Assembly (NCBI GenBank): GCA_947494145.1
Contig: CANLTZ010000015.1
Location: forward strand, 56,013-120,012
Direction: 5' to 3'
DNA: 64,000 nt
Origin: an uncultured Jannaschia sp.
GTDB taxonomy: Bacteria; Pseudomonadota; Alphaproteobacteria; Rhodobacterales; Rhodobacteraceae
A program made the position numbers and the translations under genes. The notes below the pieces were generated by a model. It searched no databases. It saw only the letters and a list, made by a program, of their open reading frames with translations, and was not told the DNA's origin. How positions within the stretch are numbered: position 1 is the first letter of the stretch; each line of letters begins with the position of its first letter. Positions 1 to 9,975 of this stretch are shown piece after piece.

Positions 1-2
1 GT

Positions 3-482
3 GTGGGCAAATCAACCCTTGCCCGGCGCCTGGCCGAAAAGACAGGTGCCATCTGGCTGCGCATTGACAGCCTTGAGGCCGGTTTGCGCGCCTCCACCCT
101 CGCCATCCATTCCGCCGAAGATGCCGGACACCGCGCCGCGCAAAACACCGCGATGGACAATCTGGCCCTCGGTCACACGGTCATCGCCGACGCTGTGAAC
201 GAAACCAACTGGATGCGCAACTGGTGGACACAGGCCGCTCGATCCGTTGAAGCCTCGACCTTCGGTGTGGAAGTCACTTGTAGCGACACCACGCTGCACC
301 GGATGTGGGTCGAAACCCGCCACGCATCTGAGCCCTTCACACCCGACTGGCCCACGGTCACCGCCCGTGTGTGGGAGCCGTGGACAGACGCGGACCACCA
401 TGCAGACAATGCGGGTCCTGATCCGCTGGCGGAGCTACTTAAAGTCTTGGGTCACGCCGATGGAACGGCGAAAAGGACATGA
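3..482 (+). CDS. P-loop (AAA_33-type) kinase, 5'-partial
   Basis: The reading frame enters from outside the window, so the true start and the first half of the P-loop are missing. The visible protein begins in the Walker A motif (GKSTLARRL at residues 2-10), followed by a short acidic strand (LRIDSLE) and a second strand (GHTVIADAVN), as in small AAA_33 or zeta-like nucleoside or small-molecule kinases. About 160 residues are visible, close to full length for that family (usually 160-200). The substrate cannot be read from sequence. The next gene is on the opposite strand, so this is the end of its operon. Confidence 0.7.
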   Translation: MGKSTLARRLAEKTGAIWLRIDSLEAGLRASTLAIHSAEDAGHRAAQNTAMDNLALGHTVIADAVNETNWMRNWWTQAARSVEASTFGVEVTCSDTTLHRMWVETRHASEPFTPDWPTVTARVWEPWTDADHHADNAGPDPLAELLKVLGHADGTAKRT

Positions 483-578
483 AGAACTCGTCATAGAGCC
501 CTGATGAAAATAGATTTCAAAGGCGAGGCGATGGACTTCAGCCGCCCCCGCAGCCGCAATCAAGCGTGAGCGCCCGCC

Positions 579-2345
579 CTATTCCCAACAGCTCACCAGC
601 ACGGTCATTCCCACCGCCCGGGTCGTCAAGTCCTCCGGCGCGATGGGGAAGCCCGCCTGCTCCACCGCGACCTCTACGCCCGCAGCATCCAGCACACCGG
701 CCAAGGCCGAGGCTTTCTTGGCAAACGTTACGTCACCCGGCAGTGCCCGCGCGCCGTCTTCGGGGTCGGGCAGCAGCATCCCGGCCACGCGCCCCGCCGC
801 ATCCAGCACAGGGCCGCCCACATCGCCATCCCGGCTGTCCAGTGACAGGCGCAGCACGTCGTCCGAGCCGTCGAGCCCGCGCACATCCTGCAAGGTACCA
901 AACGACAAGGTGGCCGCCCCCAGCACGCCGCCATAGGGGAAGCCCCCCACCGACACCGCCGAGCGCAGACGCCCCGCATTGGGCGCCAGGGCCGCCACTT
1001 CCACAGGCGCAAGGCGGGCCACCGGGCGCAGCACGGCCACGCCATCCTGGCTCAGCACGACGTCTGCGTCGTGCAGACGGTCCAGCGTCACGCGCGCGCA
1101 GGCCTCCACCGTACTGGCGGCCGTCACCGCCGTGCCGCTGCCATCGACGAAGAACCCCGAGGCCGAGCGCTTGGGTTTGCGCACTTCCAAGCCCGACACC
1201 ATGTCGAAGCTCTGCTCGCTGGGCTCAAACCCTTCATCTGCGGGCAAGGCGGGGCCGGTCGAGGCCAGCGTGCGCTGCATCTCCGGCAGGGCCCGCGCGG
1301 CCAGATTGTCCTGCGCCTCGGGCCAGCTTAACAGGTAGCCGACGATGTGTCCGTCCTCCAACTTCGCGAAAACCTGCGTCGTGCGGTCGGGCGCGACGCC
1401 GGTGATCTCGAAGCTGTCGCGGCTCTTGGCGCGTGGGCCTTCCGGGGGCACCACCTCCAGCGTCTGCAGGATCTCATAGAGCCCCCCCAGCGCAGCGCGA
1501 TCCCCGGCTTGAGAAATCAACGACATCTCGACGCCTGACCCGTCCTTGGCGTTGTAGTGCACGAAGGGGGCCTCAAGCCGGTCGAACTCGACCAAGCCCA
1601 GGGGCGCCGTCAGCGCAACGCCCGCCTGGGCAACTTGCAATGGCCCCAGCCCCAAAGCGGCCTGCCCAACAGCGTAATCGTTCAGCAACCGGGCCCGCTG
1701 GCGTGTGGTCAGCACACCCGTGGCATCGAAGCCGCGCCCCGCCTGCCACGCCGCCATGGCCGTCCGGGTGCCGCGGCCATAGGCACCGTCGATGGCCGCC
1801 GAATAATAGCCGAACCATTGCATTGCGCGCTGCAACTCCATCCGTTCCTCGCGGGTCAGCAAGGCCTCGGACCGTCGCGCCTGGCGCGGCGTCTCGTCAG
1901 GCGCGGGCTCTGGGGCGATATCCGTGCGGGCTGCCGCGGTCTCGGTCGCTACCGGACCGCCGGGCGTGGCTGGCACCCCCGCAACGGGCGCGTCATCGGG
2001 CGGTGCCACCGGTTGCAAAGCCCCCGCGCCCACGGGCCAAAACCGGTCGCGATACTGCGCCCCGTCCGTCAGATAGCTGTCCCGCGGGATCAATCCGTTG
2101 TCACGCAACTGGCGCAGTCGCGCCTGCGCTTCCGTCGCCTCGTAGGGCCCCAGGGCAAGCCCGTACCATCCGCGCCCAAGTCCGAAGCCGTTCACATCGG
2201 GAAACAGACCGCCATAGGCCCGCGCCCGCTCCTGCGCTTCGCGCAGACTTGGATGGGCCTCGATTTGGACGAAGGCGCGCCCCTGCGCCGCGGCGCTGGT
2301 GGCAAAGACGACTAGGATGGACAGACATGCCAAAATGCGGCGCAT
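579..2345 (-). CDS. Exported SPOR / peptidoglycan-binding protein with degenerate trypsin-like domain
   Basis: The predicted protein has 588 residues. A signal peptide (residues 1-21, ending SAAAQ) is followed by a SPOR-like repeat region (about 25-95), a Pro/Ala-rich linker (about 110-160), a peptidoglycan_binding_1-like domain (about 163-222, with DGAYGRGTRTAM) and a C-terminal trypsin-like fold (about 395-525). Two catalytic positions look lost: the His region reads TAASTVEAC and the Ser region reads GDVGGPVLD, where active enzymes have GNSGGP. It is therefore probably a periplasmic cell-wall-binding protein rather than an active protease. I chose the ATG at 2345 because the signal peptide starts there; upstream in-frame starts add a non-conserved leader. 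Confidence 0.8.
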   Translation of the reverse strand: MRRILACLSILVVFATSAAAQGRAFVQIEAHPSLREAQERARAYGGLFPDVNGFGLGRGWYGLALGPYEATEAQARLRQLRDNGLIPRDSYLTDGAQYRDRFWPVGAGALQPVAPPDDAPVAGVPATPGGPVATETAAARTDIAPEPAPDETPRQARRSEALLTREERMELQRAMQWFGYYSAAIDGAYGRGTRTAMAAWQAGRGFDATGVLTTRQRARLLNDYAVGQAALGLGPLQVAQAGVALTAPLGLVEFDRLEAPFVHYNAKDGSGVEMSLISQAGDRAALGGLYEILQTLEVVPPEGPRAKSRDSFEITGVAPDRTTQVFAKLEDGHIVGYLLSWPEAQDNLAARALPEMQRTLASTGPALPADEGFEPSEQSFDMVSGLEVRKPKRSASGFFVDGSGTAVTAASTVEACARVTLDRLHDADVVLSQDGVAVLRPVARLAPVEVAALAPNAGRLRSAVSVGGFPYGGVLGAATLSFGTLQDVRGLDGSDDVLRLSLDSRDGDVGGPVLDAAGRVAGMLLPDPEDGARALPGDVTFAKKASALAGVLDAAGVEVAVEQAGFPIAPEDLTTRAVGMTVLVSCWE

Positions 2346-2505
2346 GAACGAACCCTCGGGAATCATAAGAAATACCTTCCCAACCTTCCGTAACGGGACC
2401 GAAAGGAAAAGGCACGGCACCGTCGCACCCTACCTGCGGCCCCGCGTTGACGGACCGAGTGTTGCCGCATAGACGCGGTGCCGGTCCCGAACCCCGGAGG
2501 TTTCC

Positions 2506-3441
2506 ATGCCCGCCCAAGACGCCCCCCGCTCCTTCCAGGAGATCATCCTTCGGCTGCAAAGCTACTGGGCGTCCAAGGGCTGCGCGGTGCTGCAACCTTA
2601 CGATATGGAGGTGGGCGCCGGCACCTTTCACCCCGCCACAACCTTGCGCGCCCTGGGCCCCAACGCTTGGGCCGCCGCCTATGTGCAGCCCTCGCGCCGT
2701 CCCACCGATGGGCGCTACGGTGAAAACCCCAACCGGCTGCAGCATTACTATCAGTTCCAGGTCCTCATCAAACCGTCGCCGCCCGACTTGCAGGAACTCT
2801 ACCTCGGCTCACTAGAAGCCATCGGGATCGACATGGACCTGCACGATATCCGCTTCGTGGAAGACGATTGGGAAAGCCCCACACTCGGCGCCTGGGGCCT
2901 GGGGTGGGAGGTATGGTGCGACGGCATGGAAGTCAGCCAATACACCTATTTCCAGCAGGTAGGCGGCCATGATTGCCACCCGGTTTCGGGTGAGTTGACC
3001 TATGGTCTGGAACGCTTGGCCATGTATGTGCTTGGCGTCGACCACGTAATGGACATGCCCTTCAACGACCCGCAAACAGCGATCGCGCTGACCTATGGCG
3101 ACGTCTTTCGCCAGACCGAAGAAGAATACGCCCGTTGGAATTTCGACACCGCCGACACGGAGGTCCTTCTGCGCCATTTCGAAGAGGCGGAGCGTCATTG
3201 CCACGACATCCTGTCACGCGACGCCGATGACCCCAAGACCGGCCGGCGCATCGTCATGGCGCATCCGGCTTACGACCAATGCATCAAGGCGAGCCACATC
3301 TTCAATCTGCTGGATGCCCGCGGCGTGATCTCCGTCACGGAACGCCAGGCCTATATCGGTCGTGTCCGCGCGCTGGCCAAAGCCTGCGCCGATGCTTTTC
3401 TCGACACACGCGCCGGTGGCTGGACACCCGAAGCCGCCTAA
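2506..3441 (+). CDS. glyQ: Glycine--tRNA ligase, alpha subunit
   Basis: This is the catalytic subunit of the bacterial alpha2beta2 glycyl-tRNA synthetase, which charges tRNA-Gly in the cytoplasm. At 311 residues it has the usual length (about 300). Class II features are easy to see: [19 protein letters not shown] near residue 83, [20 protein letters not shown] near 134, and [20 protein letters not shown] near 163. An ATG preceded by a GGAGG-like site (CCCGGAGGTTTCC) fixes the start. It is divergent from the SPOR gene and lies about 1.5 kb upstream of its partner glyS, with two unrelated genes between. Confidence 0.97.
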   Translation: MPAQDAPRSFQEIILRLQSYWASKGCAVLQPYDMEVGAGTFHPATTLRALGPNAWAAAYVQPSRRPTDGRYGENPNRLQHYYQFQVLIKPSPPDLQELYLGSLEAIGIDMDLHDIRFVEDDWESPTLGAWGLGWEVWCDGMEVSQYTYFQQVGGHDCHPVSGELTYGLERLAMYVLGVDHVMDMPFNDPQTAIALTYGDVFRQTEEEYARWNFDTADTEVLLRHFEEAERHCHDILSRDADDPKTGRRIVMAHPAYDQCIKASHIFNLLDARGVISVTERQAYIGRVRALAKACADAFLDTRAGGWTPEAA

Positions 3442-3556
3442 ATTCGCCAGGGACCGGCGGGCCTTCGCTATTTTTGCTTCGCATTTTCCGGGTGTTCCAT
3501 AGCAGAAACCTTTTGCTGCTATCCCTTCGGGCATCGACCATCCGAAGGGGCGCATC

Positions 3557-4315
3557 ATGGAAATCGCTGACAGCCCAGACCGCACCTCATCCGAAGTGGA
3601 CCGCCTGCGCGCCGCTTTTGACACTGAACGCGCGCGCCTCAAGCGCCGCATGGCCGGGCGCGAACGCCGGGCCGCCGCGCGCGGCATTCTTGATGGTGTG
3701 CTCTCGCAACTTCGGCCCGGCGACGTTGCACTCGATTGCGGGGCCAATGTGGGCGACATCACCTGTCCGCTCGCCGAAACGGGGGCCACGATCTTCGCAT
3801 TTGAGCCCGATCCCGTGGCGTTCGCTGCCCTTCAGACCCGCACCGACACCCTGCCCAACGTCCACGCCATCAATGCCGCGGTCGCCGTCCAGGCGGGCAC
3901 AGCCACGCTTCACCGCACCCGCGCTTTCGCCGATGATCCCTTGGCCTCCACCGTCAGCTCCACACTTCTGTCTGGCAAGCGCGACAGCGACGCGCGGGGC
4001 GCCAACGATATCGACGTGCCTGTCCTCTCCCTTCCTGGTCTGCTTCGCGACTTGACCGCTGGGCGCATCCCCGCCGCCCTGCCCGCCACGGCACGAAAAC
4101 CTTGGCGCGTCACCCTCCTCAAACTTGATGTGGAGGGGGAGGAGCTGAACCTCCTCCCCGCGCTCCACGATGCCAACCTGCTGGAGCCCATCGGCTGTAC
4201 CCTGGTGGAAACGCACCAGCGCAAATTCCCCGACCGGCGCCGCGATTTCCTGCGGATGCGGCGCCGCATCGGCGCGCAATATCCCACCAGCAAGGTCAAT
4301 CTCGACTGGATCTGA
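3557..4315 (+). CDS. FkbM-family SAM-dependent methyltransferase
   Basis: The protein has 252 residues. The SAM-binding Rossmann motif I is clear (ALDCGANVGDIT near residue 58, then FAFEPDP at the end of strand 2), and the later KLDVEGEELNLL motif near 189 is typical of the FkbM family. The N-terminal 45 residues are charged and probably helical. FkbM enzymes O-methylate sugars, lipids or secondary metabolites; the substrate here is unknown. It sits between glyQ and glyS in the same direction, but nothing in the sequence links it to tRNA charging. Confidence 0.85.
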   Translation: MEIADSPDRTSSEVDRLRAAFDTERARLKRRMAGRERRAAARGILDGVLSQLRPGDVALDCGANVGDITCPLAETGATIFAFEPDPVAFAALQTRTDTLPNVHAINAAVAVQAGTATLHRTRAFADDPLASTVSSTLLSGKRDSDARGANDIDVPVLSLPGLLRDLTAGRIPAALPATARKPWRVTLLKLDVEGEELNLLPALHDANLLEPIGCTLVETHQRKFPDRRRDFLRMRRRIGAQYPTSKVNLDWI

Positions 4316-4404
4316 CCGCGCCCTGGCCCCCAACGGTTGCCCCCCCGTGGGGCGTGGTGTAGCCCGCCCGGCGAACCCGCTACCCCACCCGTTCGGAGGC
4401 CGCC

Positions 4405-4974
4405 TTGGGCAAGATCGTTGTCATCCTTCTGCTCGGCACGGCGCTCATGGCGGGCGCCGGGCTCTGGTACGCGCAGACGCGCGGCTATTACGACCCGGTC
4501 GACGGCCCCGTCACGCTGACGCTGGAAGGCCCCAACGGTCTGATCAAAATCCCCGCGCGCGAGGTGCAGGCCATCGCCTCCAATTCGTCGCCCCTGGGGT
4601 TCCGCGCCTGCTTCGCCCATGACCTGGACCTTGCCGTTCTGGCCGGTGTCACCCCGGATGCGCCACAGGGCGACGGCGCCCTGCGCGCCTATACCGCGCC
4701 CGACGCGGCCCCCACCATCGCGCCCGGCTGGTTCGACTGCTTCGATGCGCCCGCCTTGGGCGCCCTGCTGGCCGATGGCACCGCGCGCGCCTTCACCGCC
4801 TATTCCAACGCCGCCTTCGGCGTGGACCGCGTCGTGGCGCTGACCGCCGATGGCCGCGGCTGGGCCTGGCACGCGCTCAACGATTGCGGCGACCGCGCCT
4901 ATGACGGCACGCCCGTGGGCGAAGAATGCCCGGACCGCGCCACCTTCCAGCCGCTCACCGAAGGAAGCCTTTGA
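4405..4974 (+). CDS. DUF6446-type membrane-anchored protein
   Basis: This 189-residue protein has one N-terminal hydrophobic segment (about residues 4-22) followed by a soluble, probably periplasmic domain with four Cys (for example FRACFAHD, WFDCFDAP, NDCGDRAYD, GEECPD) that could form two disulfides. It starts with TTG, because no ATG fits and the hydrophobic segment begins there. Its TGA is separated by one base from the glyS start, so the two are cotranscribed and probably translationally coupled. I recognise it as the small protein that accompanies glyQS in roseobacters (DUF6446); its function is unknown. Confidence 0.75.
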   Translation: MGKIVVILLLGTALMAGAGLWYAQTRGYYDPVDGPVTLTLEGPNGLIKIPAREVQAIASNSSPLGFRACFAHDLDLAVLAGVTPDAPQGDGALRAYTAPDAAPTIAPGWFDCFDAPALGALLADGTARAFTAYSNAAFGVDRVVALTADGRGWAWHALNDCGDRAYDGTPVGEECPDRATFQPLTEGSL

Positions 4975-4975
4975 T

Positions 4976-7264
4976 ATGCCCGACCTTCTGATTGAGCTCT
5001 TCTCGGAAGAGATCCCCGCGCGCATGCAGACCCGTGCCGCCGCCGACCTGAAAAAGCGCGTCACCGATGGCTTGGTCGAGGCGGGGCTGACCTATGCGGG
5101 CGCCGTGGCCCATGCCACGCCGCGGCGCCTGACGCTCGCCATCTCGGGTCTGACCGATGAAAGCCCGACCACGACCGAAGAACGTCGCGGCCCCCGGGTC
5201 GACGCGCCCGAAAAGGCGCTGGCCGGCTTTCTGCGCGCCACAGGGCTGACAAAAGACCAGCTAGAGGTCCGCGACGACAAGAAGGGCCAAGTCTATCTGG
5301 CAAGCATCACCCGGCCCGGTCGCCCCGCCGCCCAGATCGTGGCCGAGGTCTTGGAGGCCACGATCCGCGATTTCCCCTGGCCCAAATCCATGCGCTGGGG
5401 GGCCGGGTCCTTGCGCTGGGTCCGCCCGTTGCGCCGCATCTTGTGCATCCTGACCCGCGAAGACGGGGCGGAAATCGTGCCCTTGGACATCGACGGCATC
5501 CCATCGGGCGACGTCACCGAGGGGCACCGCTTCATGGCGCCCACGCCCTTTTCCGTCACCTCGTTCGAGGATTACGAAGCCAAGCTGAAACGTGCCTTCG
5601 TGGTCCTGAACGCCGAGGAACGGGCCGACCATATCTGGCAAGACGCCACCAACCAGGCCTTTGCCGCGGGGCTTGAGGTGGTCGAAGACCGGGGCCTTCT
5701 GGCGGAAGTGGCGGGCCTTGTGGAATGGCCCGTCGTGCTGATGGGCGAGATCGGCGCCGACTTCCTGGACCTGCCGCCCGAGGTGCTTCAGACCTCCATG
5801 AAGGAGCATCAGAAGTTCTTTTCGGTCCGGGACAAAACGGGCCGCATCACCCGCTTCATCACGGTGGCCAATCGCGAAACGGCTGACAACGGCGCCACCA
5901 TCCTGGACGGCAATGCCCGCGTCCTGTCGGCCCGCTTGGCGGATGCGAAATTCTTTTGGGAAAATGACTTGCGCAGCGTGAAGACTGTGGGCCTCGAAGG
6001 CATGGCCAAGCCCCTGGCTAACGTTACGTTCCACAACAAGCTGGGCTCCCAAGCTGATCGCATTGCCAGGATCGAGGCACTGGCCCGCGAGATCGCCCCG
6101 TTTGTCGGCGCCAAGCCCGATCTGGCAGCCGAGGCCGCCCGCATCTGCAAGGCGGATCTGGCCTCTGAGATGGTCTATGAATTCCCCGAATTGCAGGGGA
6201 TCATGGGCCGCTACTATGCCCAGGCGGCGGGCCACAATGACGGCGTGCCCGAGGCGTGCGAGGAACATTATGCGCCGCTTGGCCCGTCCGACGATGTGCC
6301 GTCGGCGCCGGTTTCGGTTGCGGTGGCGCTGGCGGACAAGCTCGATACGCTAATAGGTTTTTGGGCCATTGACGAGAAACCAACGGGCTCGAAAGATCCA
6401 TATGCACTAAGGCGAGCGGCATTAGGCGTTATCAGATGCCTGCTTCAACACCGTAGCTTTGGTCGGCTTCGAGACCATATTGATTTTGCGTTGCTAACGT
6501 TCGTTACGCAAAGAGCAAAATCTGCTAAAGCCTCACGCGTCGCGAGACATCCAGAAGACCCCCAACAAGCTGTTCTGATAAGTTTTGGCGCCGATGAAGT
6601 CGATGGCTATGATGGTGACAATGCCGTCCGAGCGAGCCTTAGCGATGGAACACTCTGTCTAATACCCGCTAACAGCCCAGACTCCGCGGCCTTCTACGAC
6701 GGCAAAATCACTGAAATGGCGAAAGGTACTACACTAGTCGCCAGCCTCCTCTCCTTCCTCCACGACCGCCTCAAGGTCCATCTGCGCGACGAAGGCATCC
6801 GTCACGATGTCATCGACGCTTGCCTGACAGGCGAGCGCACCGATGATCTGACCGACCTTGTCGCCCGCGCGCGCGCCCTCAACGCGTTTCTCGGGACGGA
6901 TGACGGGGAAAACCTGATCCAGGGATACAAGCGGGCGAAGAACATCCTGGACCAGGCCCAGGAAAAGGATGGGGTCGAATATTCCTACGGGGCCGACGCC
7001 AAGCTGGCGGAGACGGGCGAGGAGCAAGCGCTCTTTGCTGCGCTCGATGCCGCCCGCCCTGCTATCGACGGGGCACTCAAGGCCGAAGATTATGCTGCTG
7101 CCATGTCTGCGCTCGCCGCGCTCCGCGCGCCCATCGACGCCTTTTTCGAGGCCGTGCAGGTCAATTCCGAACACCAGGTGACTCGTCGCAATCGGCTGAA
7201 CCTGCTGTCGGAGATTGTGCGCATATGCGAAGGCATCGCCGATCTCAGCCGGGTAGGTGCATAA
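4976..7264 (+). CDS. glyS: Glycine--tRNA ligase, beta subunit (with atypical insertion)
   Basis: This is the beta subunit of glycyl-tRNA synthetase, with tRNA-binding and HD-like domains. It opens with the family signature MPDLLIELFSEEIPARMQ and contains PKSMRW, SMKEHQKFF, GSQADRIARI and DRLKVHLRDEGIRHDVIDA. At 762 residues it is longer than most orthologs I know (about 690-750). The extra length lies at about residues 455-588 (roughly 6340-6740), where base and codon use change abruptly. My hand count for 6361-6600 is 120 G+C of 240, against 42 of 60 at 6241-6300. The frame stays open and the flanking motifs are intact, so the gene is presumably functional. The start ATG at 4976 is one base after the preceding stop. 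Confidence 0.95.
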   Translation: MPDLLIELFSEEIPARMQTRAAADLKKRVTDGLVEAGLTYAGAVAHATPRRLTLAISGLTDESPTTTEERRGPRVDAPEKALAGFLRATGLTKDQLEVRDDKKGQVYLASITRPGRPAAQIVAEVLEATIRDFPWPKSMRWGAGSLRWVRPLRRILCILTREDGAEIVPLDIDGIPSGDVTEGHRFMAPTPFSVTSFEDYEAKLKRAFVVLNAEERADHIWQDATNQAFAAGLEVVEDRGLLAEVAGLVEWPVVLMGEIGADFLDLPPEVLQTSMKEHQKFFSVRDKTGRITRFITVANRETADNGATILDGNARVLSARLADAKFFWENDLRSVKTVGLEGMAKPLANVTFHNKLGSQADRIARIEALAREIAPFVGAKPDLAAEAARICKADLASEMVYEFPELQGIMGRYYAQAAGHNDGVPEACEEHYAPLGPSDDVPSAPVSVAVALADKLDTLIGFWAIDEKPTGSKDPYALRRAALGVIRCLLQHRSFGRLRDHIDFALLTFVTQRAKSAKASRVARHPEDPQQAVLISFGADEVDGYDGDNAVRASLSDGTLCLIPANSPDSAAFYDGKITEMAKGTTLVASLLSFLHDRLKVHLRDEGIRHDVIDACLTGERTDDLTDLVARARALNAFLGTDDGENLIQGYKRAKNILDQAQEKDGVEYSYGADAKLAETGEEQALFAALDAARPAIDGALKAEDYAAAMSALAALRAPIDAFFEAVQVNSEHQVTRRNRLNLLSEIVRICEGIADLSRVGA

Positions 7265-7443
7265 TTTCGGTGTACCGCGACTAGGACCCTGCGGCATACC
7301 ATCTGGCAGAGCGAGATCTCAGCATCTCTGGGCTTGTCCGGCAGCGTTTGTCTGGTCCATCTTCCGCGCGACTGTAACACCGGGATGACAGTCCTTGCTG
7401 CGATGCAGCAATTCGCTATGCTGCGGGCGCGAGGTAATTGCCC

Positions 7444-9975
7444 ATGCTTGAGACGCCAGGCTTCATCGAAGTCACGCCCACTGCCGACGTTCGGGCCGAC
7501 CGCCACGGCAAACGTGCCAAATGCCTGCAACGGCTGATCCGCATGAAGCTGCCGGTCCCGCAGACGGTGGCAATCCCCTTTGATATCGTTCGCGAAATGG
7601 CCGATGGGCACATGCCCGATCTGGCCACGCTGATGGCCCTATTCGAAGGTCAGCCGATGCTGCTTTCGGTGCGCTCCAGCTCTGAGACGCCGGATTGGGG
7701 CGGGCCCGGGGCCGTGCTGAATATCGGCATGAATGACCGCGCCCACGCTTGGCTGTCCAACACGCTTGGCGACCGCGCCGCCGATACGATTTACCTGAGG
7801 TTTATCAGAGCCTTCGCTATCGATGTCATGCGCCTTGATGAACAGCCCTTCATGGAGGCAGCAAGCCCCGCCGAAGCGCGCGAAGTCTACGAATCCGAAA
7901 TGGATGAACCGTTTCCCCAGGACCTGGTGCAGCAACTTCGCGCCGTGCTGCAAAGCATGGCGCGCGCCTGGGAAGGCACCTCTGCCCGCCTGCTGCGCCA
8001 AGCCCAAGGTGCCCCCGCCGATGCCGGTTTGGGTCTTGTCGTCCAACGCATGGCGCAGGGCATGGGCCCCGGCCAGTCGGGCGCGGGCGTCGTGCAATTC
8101 GTGGACCCTGCCACCGGCGAGCCGCAGGTGACGGGCCGCTATATGGGTCAGGCCATGGGCCGCGATGCGCTGCGCGCCAAAGACAAGGCCATCTATCTGC
8201 GCCGCGACCCGCGCGGTCGCTCGCTGGAGGAATTGCTGCCCGAGGTCTATAGCGAACTTCTTGAAATCGGGGATCTTTGCCGCCGCCAATTGCGCGAAGA
8301 GATGCAGGTGGAATTTACCATCGACCAAGGCCGCCTGGCCATTCTCGACGCCGTGCGCTGCCCGCGCGAGCCCCGCGCATCAGTAGCCATCGCAACGGCT
8401 TTGGCCCGCGACGGGATTATCCCGCGGTCCGAGGCCCTGCTGCGCATCGCGCCAGGCACCGTCGCCCGGCTGCTGCACCGCCAAGTTGCCGATGGCGCCG
8501 AACGCGTTGTGCTGGCGCGCGGCATCGCGGCCTCGCCCGGGGCGGCCTCTGGCCGGCTGGTCTTCGATTCCGCGGCAGCCCAGGCCGCCCAAGCGCGGGA
8601 TGAGGCCTGCATTCTGGTGCGCCGCGAAACCACGCCCGACGATGTGCGCGGCATGCACGCCTCTGATGCTGTCCTTACGGAACGCGGCGGCAGCACGTCC
8701 CACGCCGCCGTCATCGCACGCGGCCTTGGTCTGCCTTGCGTCACCGGCGCCACCGGCCTGCGTGTCAGCCACCGCGGGCGCAGCCTAACCCTGCCCGGCG
8801 GCCGCATCCTGCGCGAAGGCGACGAAGTGACCATCGACGGCTCATCCGGCGAAGTGCTCGACGGTGCGGTCCCCACACGCGAGCCCACGCTGGACGGCGC
8901 CTTCGGGGATCTGATGGCTTGGTCCGACGCGGTGCGCGATATCGGGGTACGCGCCAATGCCGACACCGTGGCCGACGCCACCCTGTCGCGCACCTTTGGC
9001 GTCGATGGCATTGGGCTGTGCCGCACCGAACACATGTTCTTTGAGACCGGGCGCCTGACCGTGATGCGCGAGATGATCTTTGCCGAAAGCTCGGAAGATC
9101 GCGCCGCCGCGCTGGAGCGCTTGCTTCCAATGCAACGCGCGGACTTCACGGAGCTTTTCGGCCTGATGTCCGGCCTGCCCGTCTGCATCCGCCTGCTGGA
9201 CCCCCCGCTCCATGAATTCCTGCCATCGGAAGGCGAAGGCATACGCGCGCTTGCCGAAGCGCTGGATCTGCCACTGTCGGAGGTGAAGGGCCGGATTGAG
9301 GCTTTGCAGGAATATAACCCCATGCTTGGCATGCGCGGCGTTCGTCTGGGCATCGCGGTGCCCGAGATCTACGAAATGCAGGCCCGCGCCATATTCGAGG
9401 CCACCGTGGCTGCCCAGGAAGACGGCGCCGTGGTCACGCCGGAAATCATGATCCCCCTTGTTACCGCCCGGCGCGAGGTGGAGCTGGTCAAGCGCCGCAT
9501 CGATGCCGTGGCCGCTGCCGTGCGCGCCGAAACCGATAGCGATTTCGACTTCAAGCTTGGCGTCATGGTCGAAACACCTCGTGCCGCGCTGCGTGCCGGC
9601 GAAATCGCGGAAACCAGCGCGTTCCTCAGCTTCGGCACCAACGACCTGACGCAGATGACCTATGGGCTGTCCCGCGACGATGCGGGGCGCTTCATGTCGG
9701 CCTATGTCAATGAAGGCGTCTATGCCGAAGACCCGTTCGGCCAATTGGATGTGGATGGTGTGGGGGAGTTGTTGCTATTGGGCGCCTCGCGGGGGCGGCA
9801 GGCCCGACCGGACGTCACCTTGGCGCTTTGCGGCGAACATGGCGGCAATTCGGAATCCATCGCCTTCTGCCGGTTGGCCGGCTTCGACTATGTGTCGTGC
9901 TCTCCTTTTCGTGTGCCGGTCGCTAAATTGGCCGCTGCACAGGCCACATTGCTGGGTCAACCAAAAGCAAAATAA
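7444..9975 (+). CDS. PEP-utilising enzyme of the pyruvate phosphate dikinase family
   Basis: The protein has 843 residues from the ATG at 7444; a TTG six bases upstream is a possible alternative, but the GCGAGGT site is better spaced for the ATG. The N-terminal ~330 residues look like a shortened PPDK_N ATP-grasp domain (SVRSSSETPDWGGPG, LVVQRMAQGM). The phosphohistidine swivel domain is clear (ERGGSTSHAAVIARG, His near residue 420). The C-terminal TIM barrel carries LCRTEHMFF, PMLGMRGVRLGI, SFGTNDLTQMTYG and CGEHGG. All catalytic blocks of PPDK are present, but the protein is shorter than classical PPDK (about 880). It could interconvert PEP and pyruvate or be a related dikinase. It lies 180 bases after glyS. 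Confidence 0.85.
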   Translation: MLETPGFIEVTPTADVRADRHGKRAKCLQRLIRMKLPVPQTVAIPFDIVREMADGHMPDLATLMALFEGQPMLLSVRSSSETPDWGGPGAVLNIGMNDRAHAWLSNTLGDRAADTIYLRFIRAFAIDVMRLDEQPFMEAASPAEAREVYESEMDEPFPQDLVQQLRAVLQSMARAWEGTSARLLRQAQGAPADAGLGLVVQRMAQGMGPGQSGAGVVQFVDPATGEPQVTGRYMGQAMGRDALRAKDKAIYLRRDPRGRSLEELLPEVYSELLEIGDLCRRQLREEMQVEFTIDQGRLAILDAVRCPREPRASVAIATALARDGIIPRSEALLRIAPGTVARLLHRQVADGAERVVLARGIAASPGAASGRLVFDSAAAQAAQARDEACILVRRETTPDDVRGMHASDAVLTERGGSTSHAAVIARGLGLPCVTGATGLRVSHRGRSLTLPGGRILREGDEVTIDGSSGEVLDGAVPTREPTLDGAFGDLMAWSDAVRDIGVRANADTVADATLSRTFGVDGIGLCRTEHMFFETGRLTVMREMIFAESSEDRAAALERLLPMQRADFTELFGLMSGLPVCIRLLDPPLHEFLPSEGEGIRALAEALDLPLSEVKGRIEALQEYNPMLGMRGVRLGIAVPEIYEMQARAIFEATVAAQEDGAVVTPEIMIPLVTARREVELVKRRIDAVAAAVRAETDSDFDFKLGVMVETPRAALRAGEIAETSAFLSFGTNDLTQMTYGLSRDDAGRFMSAYVNEGVYAEDPFGQLDVDGVGELLLLGASRGRQARPDVTLALCGEHGGNSESIAFCRLAGFDYVSCSPFRVPVAKLAAAQATLLGQPKAK

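Noticed and set aside
3910..5064. Long minus-strand frame of 384 codons opposite the FkbM and DUF6446 genes
   Set aside because: It is the antisense shadow of genes with clear motifs; composition is Arg/Gly/Ala-rich and lacks any domain.
8247..9353. Minus-strand frame of 368 codons inside the PPDK-like gene
   Set aside because: Ser/Arg-rich antisense shadow of a motif-rich enzyme gene.
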